From an uncultured Bacilli bacterium (GTDB lineage Bacteria; Bacillota_I; Bacilli_A; RF39; UBA660): a DNA stretch of 42,581 bases. Of the stretch, positions 19,301 through 27,473 are shown piece by piece. The DNA is taken from positions 1 to 42,581 of the forward strand of contig CANRDF010000007.1 of the NCBI GenBank assembly GCA_947629255.1, written 5' to 3'. Position numbers and translations under genes: made by a program. The notes beneath the pieces were generated by a model. It ran no database searches, had not been told where the DNA came from, and was given only the letters and a program-made list of their open reading frames with translations. How positions within the stretch are numbered: the first letter of the stretch is position 1; each line of letters opens with the position of its first letter.

Positions 19301-19756
19301 GGAGGAAGTAGTAGTTATAATAATGTAACAGTAAGTCAGTTTTATGAAAGAGAAAGAGGAACGACAGTATACAGTAGTAGACCAACAGAATGGGATCCTA
19401 AAAAACAAAGTATTGCACTTCCATATCCATCGGATTATGGGTATGCAACAAGTGGAGGGTCTACAGGAAGAACTGCGTGTTTTGCAAAAGAGTTATATAA
19501 CTGGGATAGTGGAGCTTATAAAACTGATTGTGCTGGAAATGACTGGTTAAAACCAGGAAGTGGTTGGATGTGGACGTTATCGCCGACTTCGTCTACCTCC
19601 GGCAATGTGTTCTATGTGCATTCGGGCGGGCGTGTCAGCTACACCTACGCTAGCGGCTCCCACGGTGTGTGGCCTACCCTTTACCTTTCATCCTCTGTGA
19701 GCATCTCGGGCGGTACGGGAACTTCAAGTTCACCGTATCAATTATTATCAACTTAA
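16319..19756 (+). CDS. Large surface protein: SipW/TasA-like anchored N-terminus, Ig-like repeats, C-terminal variable domain (module 5)
   Basis: KFLLTFLGILILIVGGIGITYGYWINSETQNTF N-term; repeated D..GP.....; C-term GDGLYEVTHS...YVTFNNEKAGWRIIGLVN...PTLYLSSSVSI. GTG start at 16319 seems likelier than TTG at 16250. Confidence 0.8.
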   Translation: MEKNFKRKFLLTFLGILILIVGGIGITYGYWINSETQNTFDILGVKCFELTMTKETEGIHLEEAYPVTDEEGKEQEGYQFTIKNTCNTSATYQVNLEEKDLEESIKRLSDEYIKVSLNDSTGKNLDDYESTEATIKEEDFQADKSHKLTSGSLGPNEEETYTLKLWMDYDTPAIDSVMNAAFESKISVVATYIEDDKRKNTIAIDYEEQENYSNISETITFTAESENKEINIIEYSLDGEKYEPIELVEGKASPKVNISLEFTKEQEYTIYFKDSLGNIKEQAFTPSKLDQTGPEIHVEETNDDKGAVLTITFEDLKSGLKEYRIEDGISRIDLEEEWTLFNETNKETITYPSSENKTIHIYAKDKLDNLYDTEYTITKADTKGPELTISNPKENEWTNGNVTINLSATDEISGVDKFYYSKDEGDTKTWTEINEVELNEKNGTATLTISDEGEQTIYIKAEDKLGNVSTIGETTVKIDLSAPTQKFELDNTSENGDNDWYKNASITVTGTDTGGSNIVSGSYCEGTSNCEPTTPIVGLSESISLSDGINKVVCVTFTDNAGNTSKKTCSQTYNVDGEAPTISSLNAPTEWGASNTLTANVEDIISGIAGYLFSVDNTTPTIQWTTVSDHPTGSTTYMGTANSNTTWYFYVKDQAGNVSRKEVEVNKVDNGLPRQEFSISPAKANGDNGWYKGTRPTITITAADDQSGVTKVEYCTTTDTNCTNYTNKLQLNGQNGELNRTGTLTLLEGSNSKVCVKVTDGVGKTSEGCSSGYNIDITAPTIGSVTGSLKDTSITFTANNVTETGSGTQIYSWTLSDQKTQTSEVNTATFTGLTEGQSYTATVTVVDNAGNISTGVTSNSVKIPKTVSLAGMKVPLAETGDGLYEVTHSAPEGWTASEYRYAGKDPNNYVTFNNEKAGWRIIGLVNVKTTNNKIEQRIKIIRADSIGDNTWDSGNVNDWTQASLMTYLNVGGTYYSKLNATAQGMIATDIIWNLGGSSSYNNVTVSQFYERERGTTVYSSRPTEWDPKKQSIALPYPSDYGYATSGGSTGRTACFAKELYNWDSGAYKTDCAGNDWLKPGSGWMWTLSPTSSTSGNVFYVHSGGRVSYTYASGSHGVWPTLYLSSSVSISGGTGTSSSPYQLLST
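19571..19720 (+). other. GC-rich island, putative hypervariable/VR-like tract in the 3' end of the module-5 surface protein
   Basis: 150 bp at about 59% GC by hand count, inside a strongly AT-rich gene; run of NNY codons at 19637-19666. Confidence 0.6.
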
Positions 19757-19915
19757 TATATCTATAATATAATATAAACTTAAAACATGTCATATTTCAG
19801 AAGATAGAAATGAATAGAATAAATATATACAAATAAAATATTTAAATATAATTTGGTATCTTACTTCCTTTATAAAATAATATTTAAAAATAAGTAAAAG
19901 AAAAGAGGGATACTC

Positions 19916-20252
19916 ATGAAAGAAATAGCTACAGGAACAGATGATTTTAAAAAATTAATTGAAAATGATTGTTATTATGTAGATAAGACAATGGTCATTG
20001 TTGATATTATCCGAAGAAAAAAAGAAGTGGTTTTTATTTCCTAGACCAAGAAGATTTGGAAAAAGTTTGGTTACATCCATGTTAGAAAATTTCTTTGATA
20101 TTGATAAAAAGTCCGAAAATAAACATTTATTTGATGGACTTAAAATAAAAGAAACAGAGTATTATCAAGAATTAAAGTTAGATAAAATACAGAATATAAA
20201 AGAATATGCAGTAATATTCTGTGGAATGTATTGTGAGATAAATAGACTTTGA
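19916..20252 (+). pseudogene. Frameshifted, truncated AAA-ATPase-like (RPRRFGKS family) gene
   Basis: MKEIATGTDDFKKLIENDCYYVDKTM... in one frame, then FPRPRRFGKSLVTSMLENFFDI in another; truncated at the MITE-like element. Confidence 0.85.
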
Positions 20253-20636
20253 GTTTGCCCTTTTTGGAAGCAGATATAAAAGTTGAGTGCTAAATGCCAT
20301 TTTTCAAATGATGAAAAGTGGCGTTTTTAAAGCAAAAAAAGAAAATACCAAATTGTTATTGTGTAATAAAATCAGCAAAATTTTAAATTTATACTAAACA
20401 ACTTTTTGAAAGGTGTTTTCATCAGCTGTTTTACATCAGAATCTTGTATATTTAAAAGAAAATTTGTAAATCTTTCTTTTCTTAAAAAGCTAAAAATGTA
20501 AGCAAGTGTATCAACAAATACGAAAAACTAAAAGATAAAACATTTACTTTTATTTTGAAAAGAATGTAAAGGGATAATTTTTTACTTTACATATATAAAT
20601 TGAATATTATTTTTTCCAAAAAGGGCAAACTCAAAA
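20249..20636. mobile_element. MITE-like non-autonomous element with terminal inverted repeats and 8-9 bp target site duplication
   Basis: GAGTTTGCCCTTTTTGGAA (20251-20269) and its exact reverse complement TTCCAAAAAGGGCAAACTC (20614-20632); flanking AAATAGACT at 20240-20248 and 20636-20644; no ORF inside. Confidence 0.87.
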
Positions 20637-20702
20637 AATAGACTACTTGAAAAAGGGTCTATTTTTATGTAAAATGATAGTATAAGTGAAATTTGAGGTG
20701 AA

Positions 20703-23468
20703 ATGAAAGTGATGGAAAAGCACATATTAATTGCAAAAATTTTATATCAAAATAAAAGATATGCAATATTTTCAAACAAAAATCATCAATTTAGTTTTTT
20801 GGAAATACTTAAAGATAATACTTACCAATATCCCAGTTTAGAAGTTTTTTTAAAGCTTAATTCAATATATAATATAAAAGATATAAGTATAATGAGAAGT
20901 ATTCAGAGTCATTTTCGTGAAGAACTTATGTTTGAACCTAAGGTATTTTCTTTTAATAAAGATGGGAAAAAAGTTTTAATTAAAGTTACTGTATTATTAT
21001 TAATGTTAGGGCTACTAACAGGTTGCAAAAATAATAAAAAAGGTGACAATGAAACAGATTTAATTACCTATGAAACTGAAGAAAATGAATATGATGATTT
21101 TTCAAAAGAAGTGCAAGATAAACTTAAAATACTAAAAGCTAATGGTTGTAATTGTGATGTTATTGATGATGAGTATATTTATGTTAAGGAAAATTTTAAT
21201 GATCATACAAAATATATATATTCTAATAAAGAATTTAAAGAATATTTAAAAGAAAAAAATCCAACTTTTAAGGATTTAAAAAAGGCTTTAGAACAAAATG
21301 AAAATATTCCGACTTCTTTTAAAACTTGGATTAGTGAATATTTAAATGTAGTTGAAGAAAAAGACCCAAACAGAGATTTAAGTATATTTTATTATAATTT
21401 GAGTAACTTAAGAATTATATCGGAGACTTTAGACGAAATACACAGTAAACAGGGTCAAAACACATTTGCTTATTTTTCTGCTGAGGAATATACCATTTAT
21501 GTTCCCAGTGATAATACTAGTTACGTTAAAAGTTCTGTTAAAAGTGCTTTTATGCATGAATTATCTCATTTATGGGATAACGCATATATTATGGTGGATG
21601 GAAACGATATACATAAACGTACGTCTTTAATTTTAATTGATCTTGATGAAGATTTAAATTATTCGATTTCTTATATTGGCGGTGGTTTACGCGAAGGATT
21701 GACGGATTTAACGGCTCTAAAGTATTATCCACAATATGATTTTGAAAGTATTGGATATTATCAACTGGATGATTTATCGCAGCTTATTTGTGACTTTATT
21801 GATAGTACATATACGAGTATGTCTGAAGATGGGATCGTTAAAACCATCGAGTTGTTAAAAGCAAAAGGTATAGATGATCCGCTTTATTTATTACAGACTA
21901 TGGATGTTTATTGTGAAACAATACAGAATGATTCTAATATAATGTTAGAAACTAATATGAGAGAAAGCGTATATAAAATTTTATTAGAAACTTTAACGAA
22001 TGAAGCTATCAAAAATAATGATCCTATTGAAGATGTATACAAAACAGCAATAGATCTGTTGAATACATTAATTGAGCAAAATATTTCTAATCGTTCTTTT
22101 GTATCTATTGCAATGTATAATTCAAGCCAATCCGAATTGTTGGATAATTGTATTAGTTATGTAACAGATATCTTGAAAGAAAATGGATATGATACTAATA
22201 TTAATACTTATGATGAAGCAGTGGATTTATGTAATTTTGAAACTAAGGATGAGTCAGTAGATCATAACGATAATAAAGAAGAACAAAGTGATGTTCAAGA
22301 TTTTGAATCAAATTTATTTATTTATTACTCCGTAAATCATGAAATTAAACTTTGTTATGCTGAAAAAGATCAATTTGATAAAATTAAATATTATAAAATT
22401 CCAGGTTTAAGCTTGATTAATGAGAGTGAAGTTTTATACGGTGAGTTTTTAACTGTTTTAAAAAATCAGGGTATTGTTTCTGCTAATCTTGATAAGATGA
22501 ATCAAAATGAAGTTTCACTTGAAATTAATTATGATAAATGGGATGCATATTTTAATACATTTTCTAAAGATAGTATTAAGGATAACAATAATTTATCACA
22601 AAATAATAGTAAAGATAATTATGAAAACTTATATGTTTATGCCTATGAAGAAAACAATGAAAAGCACTATGGTACAGCTTATGCTGTAGAAGAAGGAAAT
22701 GAAACAATTTTTTATGATAAAACTACTAACAAACCAATAGAACGTTCTATTATTGGAGGAGAATATTTTTCCATATTAAAAGAGCAAAATATAATTATGA
22801 TAAAAGAAAATGGAACTATGTATATTAATTTTAATAGATTCTTAGAATATATATCTGAAAAGAATAAAGAAGAACAAAATGATGACCAAAATATGGAATC
22901 CGATTTATTTGTTTATTACTCAGCAAATCATGAAATTAATATTTGTTATGCCATAAAAGATAGGTTTGATAAAATGAAATATTATAAATTTCCAGATTTT
23001 AGTTTGATTAATGAAAGTGATGTTTTATATGGTGAGTTTTTAACTGTTTTAAAAAATCAAGGTATTGTGAATTTTGAAAAGGTAGATCAGAATCAATTTT
23101 CTCTTGAGCTTGATTATGAAAAATGGTTTGCATATTTTAAAAAATCTGCTAAAGATAGTATTAAGGATAACAATCATTTGTCACAAAATAATGGTAATGA
23201 TAATTATGAAAACTTATATGTTTATGCTTATGAAGAAAACAATGAAAAGCACTATGGTACAGCTTATGCTGTAGAAGATGGAAATAAAACGATTTTTTAT
23301 GATACCGCGACTAATAAACCAACAGAACGTTCTATTATTGGAGGAGAATATTTCTCTGTATTAAAAGAGCAAAATATAATTATGGTACATGAGAATGGAA
23401 CGATGAATATTGATTTTGATAAATTTTTAGAGTATGTTTCTAATAATAAAACTAGAGAGTTACATTAA
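20703..23468 (+). CDS. Lipoprotein/membrane protein with HELSH putative zinc-metallopeptidase motif and duplicated C-terminal domain
   Basis: VLLLMLGLLTGCKNN lipobox-like; SAFMHELSHLWDN and downstream LREGLTDLTA; two copies of a roughly 190-aa repeat. Confidence 0.65.
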   Translation: MKVMEKHILIAKILYQNKRYAIFSNKNHQFSFLEILKDNTYQYPSLEVFLKLNSIYNIKDISIMRSIQSHFREELMFEPKVFSFNKDGKKVLIKVTVLLLMLGLLTGCKNNKKGDNETDLITYETEENEYDDFSKEVQDKLKILKANGCNCDVIDDEYIYVKENFNDHTKYIYSNKEFKEYLKEKNPTFKDLKKALEQNENIPTSFKTWISEYLNVVEEKDPNRDLSIFYYNLSNLRIISETLDEIHSKQGQNTFAYFSAEEYTIYVPSDNTSYVKSSVKSAFMHELSHLWDNAYIMVDGNDIHKRTSLILIDLDEDLNYSISYIGGGLREGLTDLTALKYYPQYDFESIGYYQLDDLSQLICDFIDSTYTSMSEDGIVKTIELLKAKGIDDPLYLLQTMDVYCETIQNDSNIMLETNMRESVYKILLETLTNEAIKNNDPIEDVYKTAIDLLNTLIEQNISNRSFVSIAMYNSSQSELLDNCISYVTDILKENGYDTNINTYDEAVDLCNFETKDESVDHNDNKEEQSDVQDFESNLFIYYSVNHEIKLCYAEKDQFDKIKYYKIPGLSLINESEVLYGEFLTVLKNQGIVSANLDKMNQNEVSLEINYDKWDAYFNTFSKDSIKDNNNLSQNNSKDNYENLYVYAYEENNEKHYGTAYAVEEGNETIFYDKTTNKPIERSIIGGEYFSILKEQNIIMIKENGTMYINFNRFLEYISEKNKEEQNDDQNMESDLFVYYSANHEINICYAIKDRFDKMKYYKFPDFSLINESDVLYGEFLTVLKNQGIVNFEKVDQNQFSLELDYEKWFAYFKKSAKDSIKDNNHLSQNNGNDNYENLYVYAYEENNEKHYGTAYAVEDGNKTIFYDTATNKPTERSIIGGEYFSVLKEQNIIMVHENGTMNIDFDKFLEYVSNNKTRELH
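22305..23445 (+). repeat. Internal tandem duplication (about 590-bp units) in 20703-23468
   Basis: Copy 1 from 22305, copy 2 from 22896; near-identical blocks such as NYENLYVYAYEENNEKHYGTAYAVE. Confidence 0.9.
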
Positions 23469-23621
23469 AAAATGTAAATCTCAACATCGAGAGAGTGACT
23501 GTTTGAATTTTTTTAAATCAAAAATTTAGTATGATTAAACCTATGCTTCATCATTTTATATCATTTGTATATAATGAATTAGAGAAAATCCTTGTATTTT
23601 CTCTTTATTTATGGTAATATC

Positions 23622-23690
23622 TTACTCGAGTGGGAGGGATATATGCGGACTCGCCCTAGACCACTAACATGAAATAACTCAAAAGAAAGG
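23622..23690 (+). promoter_or_regulatory. Putative rplK operon leader
   Basis: CGAGTGGGAGGG...CGGACTCGCCC..CCACTAACATG, resembling conserved leaders upstream of rplK. Confidence 0.4.
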
Positions 23691-23701
23691 AGAGGATTTT
23701 C

Positions 23702-24298
23702 GTGGCAAAAGAAGTCGTTAAGAAAATTGGATTACAAATTGAAGCTGGAAAAGCAAATCCTGCACCTCCAGTTGGTACAGTTTTAGGACCTGCTGGAATT
23801 AATATTCAAGATTTTTGTCAAAAGTTTAATGAAGCAACTAGAGACAAAATGGGAGATGTGATTCCATGTGAAATTACTATCTATGATGACCGTTCTTTTG
23901 ATTTTGTATTAAAGACTCCACCTGCTGCATTCTTACTTAAAAAAGTAGCTAAGATTCAAAAAGGTAGCAAAAAAGGTGCAAATGAGCTTGTTGCAACAAT
24001 TTCAAAAGAAGATTTACGTTCTATCGCTGAAACGAAATTACCAGACTTAAATGCATATACTGTAGAGGGTGCGATGAATATTATTGAAGGTACTGCTCGT
24101 AATATGGGTATTGCAATTAAAGGTGTAAATGATGCTGAACTTGCTGAACAAGCAAAAGAAGCTCAAAAAGAAGAAGCTGAAAGAGCAGAACGTGAAGCAG
24201 AACTTGCTGAGATGGAAGCTGAAGCAAAAGAGAATACGAGTGCTGAAGTTGAAGTTATTGGTAAGGAACAAACTGAAGAAGAAAAAACAGAAGAATAA
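23702..24298 (+). CDS. rplK: 50S ribosomal protein L11
   Basis: [37 protein letters not shown]; unusual acidic C-terminal extension. Confidence 0.97.
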   Translation: MAKEVVKKIGLQIEAGKANPAPPVGTVLGPAGINIQDFCQKFNEATRDKMGDVIPCEITIYDDRSFDFVLKTPPAAFLLKKVAKIQKGSKKGANELVATISKEDLRSIAETKLPDLNAYTVEGAMNIIEGTARNMGIAIKGVNDAELAEQAKEAQKEEAERAEREAELAEMEAEAKENTSAEVEVIGKEQTEEEKTEE

Positions 24299-24346
24299 TA
24301 TAATTTTGATTAGTCCGCTAATAAACCACAGTTAGGAGGTAAATTG

Positions 24347-25039
24347 ATGAAAAAAGGTCGTAAATATGTGGAAGCTAGTAAGCTTGTAGAAAACAAACTT
24401 TATAGCGCAGAAGAAGCTGTAGAATTAGTGAAAAAAACAGCTACTACAAAATTTGATAGTACAATTGATTTTGCTATGAAATTAAATGTTGACCCTAAAA
24501 AGGCTGACCAACAGTTACGTGGTTCTTTCGTTTTACCAAATGGAACAGGAAAGTCTAAACGTGTATTGGTTATTGCAAAAGGTGCTCAAGCAGAGGAAGC
24601 TAAAAAAGCTGGTGCAGAGTATGTTGGAGATACAGATATGATTGAAAAAATTCAAAAAGAAAACTGGTTTGATTTTGATGTCATCGTGGCTACTCCAGAT
24701 ATGATGCCTGAGTTAGGAAAAATTGGTAAACTTTTAGGACCTAAAGGCTTAATGCCAAACCCTAAAACAAATACCGTGACTCCAACCCCTGCAAAAGCAA
24801 TTGAAGATATCAATAAAGGTATGGTTGAATTTAGAACAGATTCTTTTGGAAATATCCATGGAATACTTGGAAAAGCATCTTTTGATGCAAAAGCATTAAA
24901 AGAAAACTTGGAATATGTAGTAACATCTATTGCTAAAATGAAACCTAGTTCAGTAAAAGGTAAATTTATCAATTCCATTACAATTTCAAGTACAATGGGC
25001 CCTGGAATTAAAATAGATCAAAATACTTTTGACATTTAA
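24347..25039 (+). CDS. rplA: 50S ribosomal protein L1
   Basis: MKKGRKYVEASKLVENKLYSAEEAVELVKKTATTKFDSTIDFAMKLNVDPKKADQQLRG. Confidence 0.97.
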   Translation: MKKGRKYVEASKLVENKLYSAEEAVELVKKTATTKFDSTIDFAMKLNVDPKKADQQLRGSFVLPNGTGKSKRVLVIAKGAQAEEAKKAGAEYVGDTDMIEKIQKENWFDFDVIVATPDMMPELGKIGKLLGPKGLMPNPKTNTVTPTPAKAIEDINKGMVEFRTDSFGNIHGILGKASFDAKALKENLEYVVTSIAKMKPSSVKGKFINSITISSTMGPGIKIDQNTFDI

Positions 25040-25067
25040 TTCTTGGTCATATATAATAAGTGTTAGA

Positions 25068-25190
25068 AAAAAGCAAAATTACCGAAGACAGCAAGGGGTT
25101 TATCCTTAATAATCTTGCCGAGGGACGTGAATCTATTTTTATAAAATAAGCTCGTCCGTAAATCGGTTTCGAGCTTTTTCTATAAATTAA
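25068..25190 (+). promoter_or_regulatory. L10 ribosomal protein leader with terminator-like hairpin
   Basis: ACCGAAGACAGCAAGGGG...CTTGCCGAGGGACGTGA followed by AAGCTCGtccgtaaatcggtttCGAGCTTTTTCT upstream of rplJ. Confidence 0.8.
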
Positions 25191-25205
25191 GCAAAGGAGG
25201 ACATT

Positions 25206-25697
25206 ATGGCTAGCACAAAAATTCTTGACATGAAGAAAGCAGTTGTTGACGAGATTACAAATAGTATTAAAGATAGTGAATCTGTAATATTATTTCAATA
25301 TCAAGGTTTAACAGTTGCTGAGCTTAGTGAGTTAAGATGCAAACTTAGAGAAACAGATGCTACAGTAAAAGTTTACAAAAACACATTACTAAAAAGAGCC
25401 TTAGATGATTTAAACTTGAATTTTGATGGTTTCTTAGAAGGACCTAATGCAATTTGTTTTGGTAAGAATTTATTAGAACCTATTAAAGTTTTATCAGAAT
25501 TTGCAAAAGACCATGAGAAAATGGAAATTAGAGTTGGTATCATTAGTGGTTCAGTAGCTGATTTAGCTACAATTAAAGAATATGCAACAATTCCATCAAG
25601 AGACGGCTTACTTACTATGTTTGCTGGTGGACTTATGGAACACATGCGTAACTTCTCTATTGCGGTAAATTTACTTGCAGAGAGTAAAGAAAATTAG
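25206..25697 (+). CDS. rplJ: 50S ribosomal protein L10
   Basis: ESVILFQYQGLTVAELSELRCKLRETDATVKVYKNTLLKRAL. Confidence 0.96.
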   Translation: MASTKILDMKKAVVDEITNSIKDSESVILFQYQGLTVAELSELRCKLRETDATVKVYKNTLLKRALDDLNLNFDGFLEGPNAICFGKNLLEPIKVLSEFAKDHEKMEIRVGIISGSVADLATIKEYATIPSRDGLLTMFAGGLMEHMRNFSIAVNLLAESKEN

Positions 25698-25712
25698 AAA
25701 GGAATGATTAGA

Positions 25713-26081
25713 ATGGCTAAAATGGAAAACAAAGACATTATTGAAGCTTTAAAAGAAAAAACAATGTTAGAACTTAAAGAATTAGTTGACATGATGAAAG
25801 AAGAATTTGGAGTAGATCCAAGTGCTGTTGCTGTTGCAGCTGCTCCTGTAGCAGGTGCTGCTGAAGAAGCTGATGTAAACAAAACTGTAGTATTAAAGAG
25901 TGCTGGAGGAAACAAAATTTCTGTAATTAAATTATTAAAAGAAATTACAGGATTAGGATTAGTTGAAGCTAAAGCTTTAGCTGATAATGGTGGAAATGTT
26001 AAAGAAAACGTTCCTGCTGAAGAAGCTAATCAAATTAAAGCTCAACTTGAAGAAGCTGGCGCTGAAGTCGAACTTGCTTAA
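25713..26081 (+). CDS. rplL: 50S ribosomal protein L7/L12
   Basis: LKELVDMMKEEFGVDPSAVAVAAAPVAGAAEE...KISVIKLLKEITGLGLVEAKALAD. Confidence 0.97.
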   Translation: MAKMENKDIIEALKEKTMLELKELVDMMKEEFGVDPSAVAVAAAPVAGAAEEADVNKTVVLKSAGGNKISVIKLLKEITGLGLVEAKALADNGGNVKENVPAEEANQIKAQLEEAGAEVELA

Positions 26082-26082
26082 T

Positions 26083-26112
26083 AAAAAAATTGGTGATGAG
26101 CCAATTTTTTTA
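26083..26112. terminator. Bidirectional terminator between rplL and module-3 surface gene
   Basis: AAAAAAATTGGtgatgagCCAATTTTTTT between convergent genes. Confidence 0.8.
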
Positions 26113-27366
26113 TGCTTCTAATAAATTTAATTGATAAGGACGAAGATCACTACCATCATTATCATCGTTTTTAATTTTTACATTAGTTTTTAAATAAAGA
26201 GTAGGAAAAACATCTTGTGCTTGAGTAATATTACTACTTGCTTTGATCCCGCCATCAGTAAAAATACGAATGGCTTGACTTACGGTACCACCAATAACAT
26301 GAGAAAGAGTCCATGGACTAATATTTTTTGGATAAAGCCAATTGTTAAGATAACAATCCTCAAAACCATTCTCTTTCCAATTATAGATGTCTTTATTCAT
26401 ACAATCATTTCTTGTTTTATTTTCACCACCACTTGTCGCATATCCATAATCACTAGGATATATGAGAGCTACTTTCCCATTCCATAAATAGGAATTCCCC
26501 TGATTTACAGTATTAGTCCTTTCCATATTGTAAATATGAATGACAAGTCCATTAGCAAGACCATTATAGTTATGAATTCCACCTAAATTCCAAGTTACTT
26601 TTTCTATCATTGGTTTAGCACTTTCAGTTAAACCAGTTTGAGAGTAACTGTCTGTTTTAGTATAATAATTTCCAGAATTTAATAATTCTTGTAAACTTGC
26701 TGTTGTCCAATCACTTGAATTATTACTATCCCATGATAATTTCCCTATACTTTCACTTTTAGTAATTTTTACTCTTTGCTCTACATTATTATTTATCATT
26801 ATATTGACTAAACCTATGATTCTCCATTTTTCACTGTTAAACATAACATAGTTATTTGGTGTTTCTCCCGCATAACGCCATTCGGTCCGTTGAAATCCCT
26901 CATCTAATGAACTATCTTCATGTTTGATTTCATAAAGTCCGTTTCCACTTGTTACAGCTTTGATGGGCTTTCCTAAAATAAAAGTCCCTTTTACAAAATA
27001 TAAATTGCATTTCGTTCTGGAAGAAGTCATTCCACTCACATGTACCGTATAATCTTCTGTTAACGATATTTTTATGTTTGAATCATTTTCTCCAGTAACT
27101 CCACAGTAGCTTGCTTCTTCATCTAAGATGTATCCACTCCCGTTCTGAGGCATCTCTTTTTGGATATTGTTATCCACATAAAAAGCAAAATAGATATTTC
27201 CAGGGTCTTGTACAGTGCCTTTAATCACATTTTGATTTGTTTTCACTTCGAATATAGCAAATGTTCTATATAGTATTACAGAAGAAACTAATAAAATACA
27301 GACTATTGTGAATATCATTATTCCCGTTCTTTTATGATCTCTTTCTTTAAATCTTTTTAATTTCAT
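26110..27366 (-). CDS. Single-TM anchored putative surface protein, variable C-terminal domain (module 3)
   Basis: MKLKRFKERDHKRTGIMIFTIVCILLVSSVILYRTFAIFEVKTNQNVIKGTVQDPGNIYFAFYVDNNIQKEMPQ; C-term DVFPTLYLKTNVKI. Confidence 0.82.
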   Translation of the reverse strand: MKLKRFKERDHKRTGIMIFTIVCILLVSSVILYRTFAIFEVKTNQNVIKGTVQDPGNIYFAFYVDNNIQKEMPQNGSGYILDEEASYCGVTGENDSNIKISLTEDYTVHVSGMTSSRTKCNLYFVKGTFILGKPIKAVTSGNGLYEIKHEDSSLDEGFQRTEWRYAGETPNNYVMFNSEKWRIIGLVNIMINNNVEQRVKITKSESIGKLSWDSNNSSDWTTASLQELLNSGNYYTKTDSYSQTGLTESAKPMIEKVTWNLGGIHNYNGLANGLVIHIYNMERTNTVNQGNSYLWNGKVALIYPSDYGYATSGGENKTRNDCMNKDIYNWKENGFEDCYLNNWLYPKNISPWTLSHVIGGTVSQAIRIFTDGGIKASSNITQAQDVFPTLYLKTNVKIKNDDNDGSDLRPYQLNLLEA

Positions 27367-27382
27367 ACTGAAGTCTCCTTAT

Positions 27383-27449
27383 ATACGCATCACGTATTTT
27401 AAATTTATTATATACGTCACACGTATAAAAGTCAATACGAAAAACGTAT
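27383..27449. promoter_or_regulatory. Three ATACG-N5-CGTAT operators over a minus-strand TTGACT-N17-TATAAT promoter (module 3)
   Basis: ATACGCATCACGTAT 27383-27397; ATACGTCACACGTAT 27412-27426; ATACGAAAAACGTAT 27435-27449. Confidence 0.82.
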
Positions 27450-27473
27450 ATAAGCTAAAATTAAAATGATGAG

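Noticed and set aside
19344-19550. 68-aa plus-strand ORF overlapping module 5
   Set aside because: Alternative frame of an established CDS; no independent support.
24047-24335. ORFs opposite or out of frame with the L11 acidic tail
   Set aside because: Explained by low-complexity Glu/Ala codons.
25694-25915. 73-aa minus-strand ORF over rplL
   Set aside because: Antisense of Ala-rich L7/L12 hinge.
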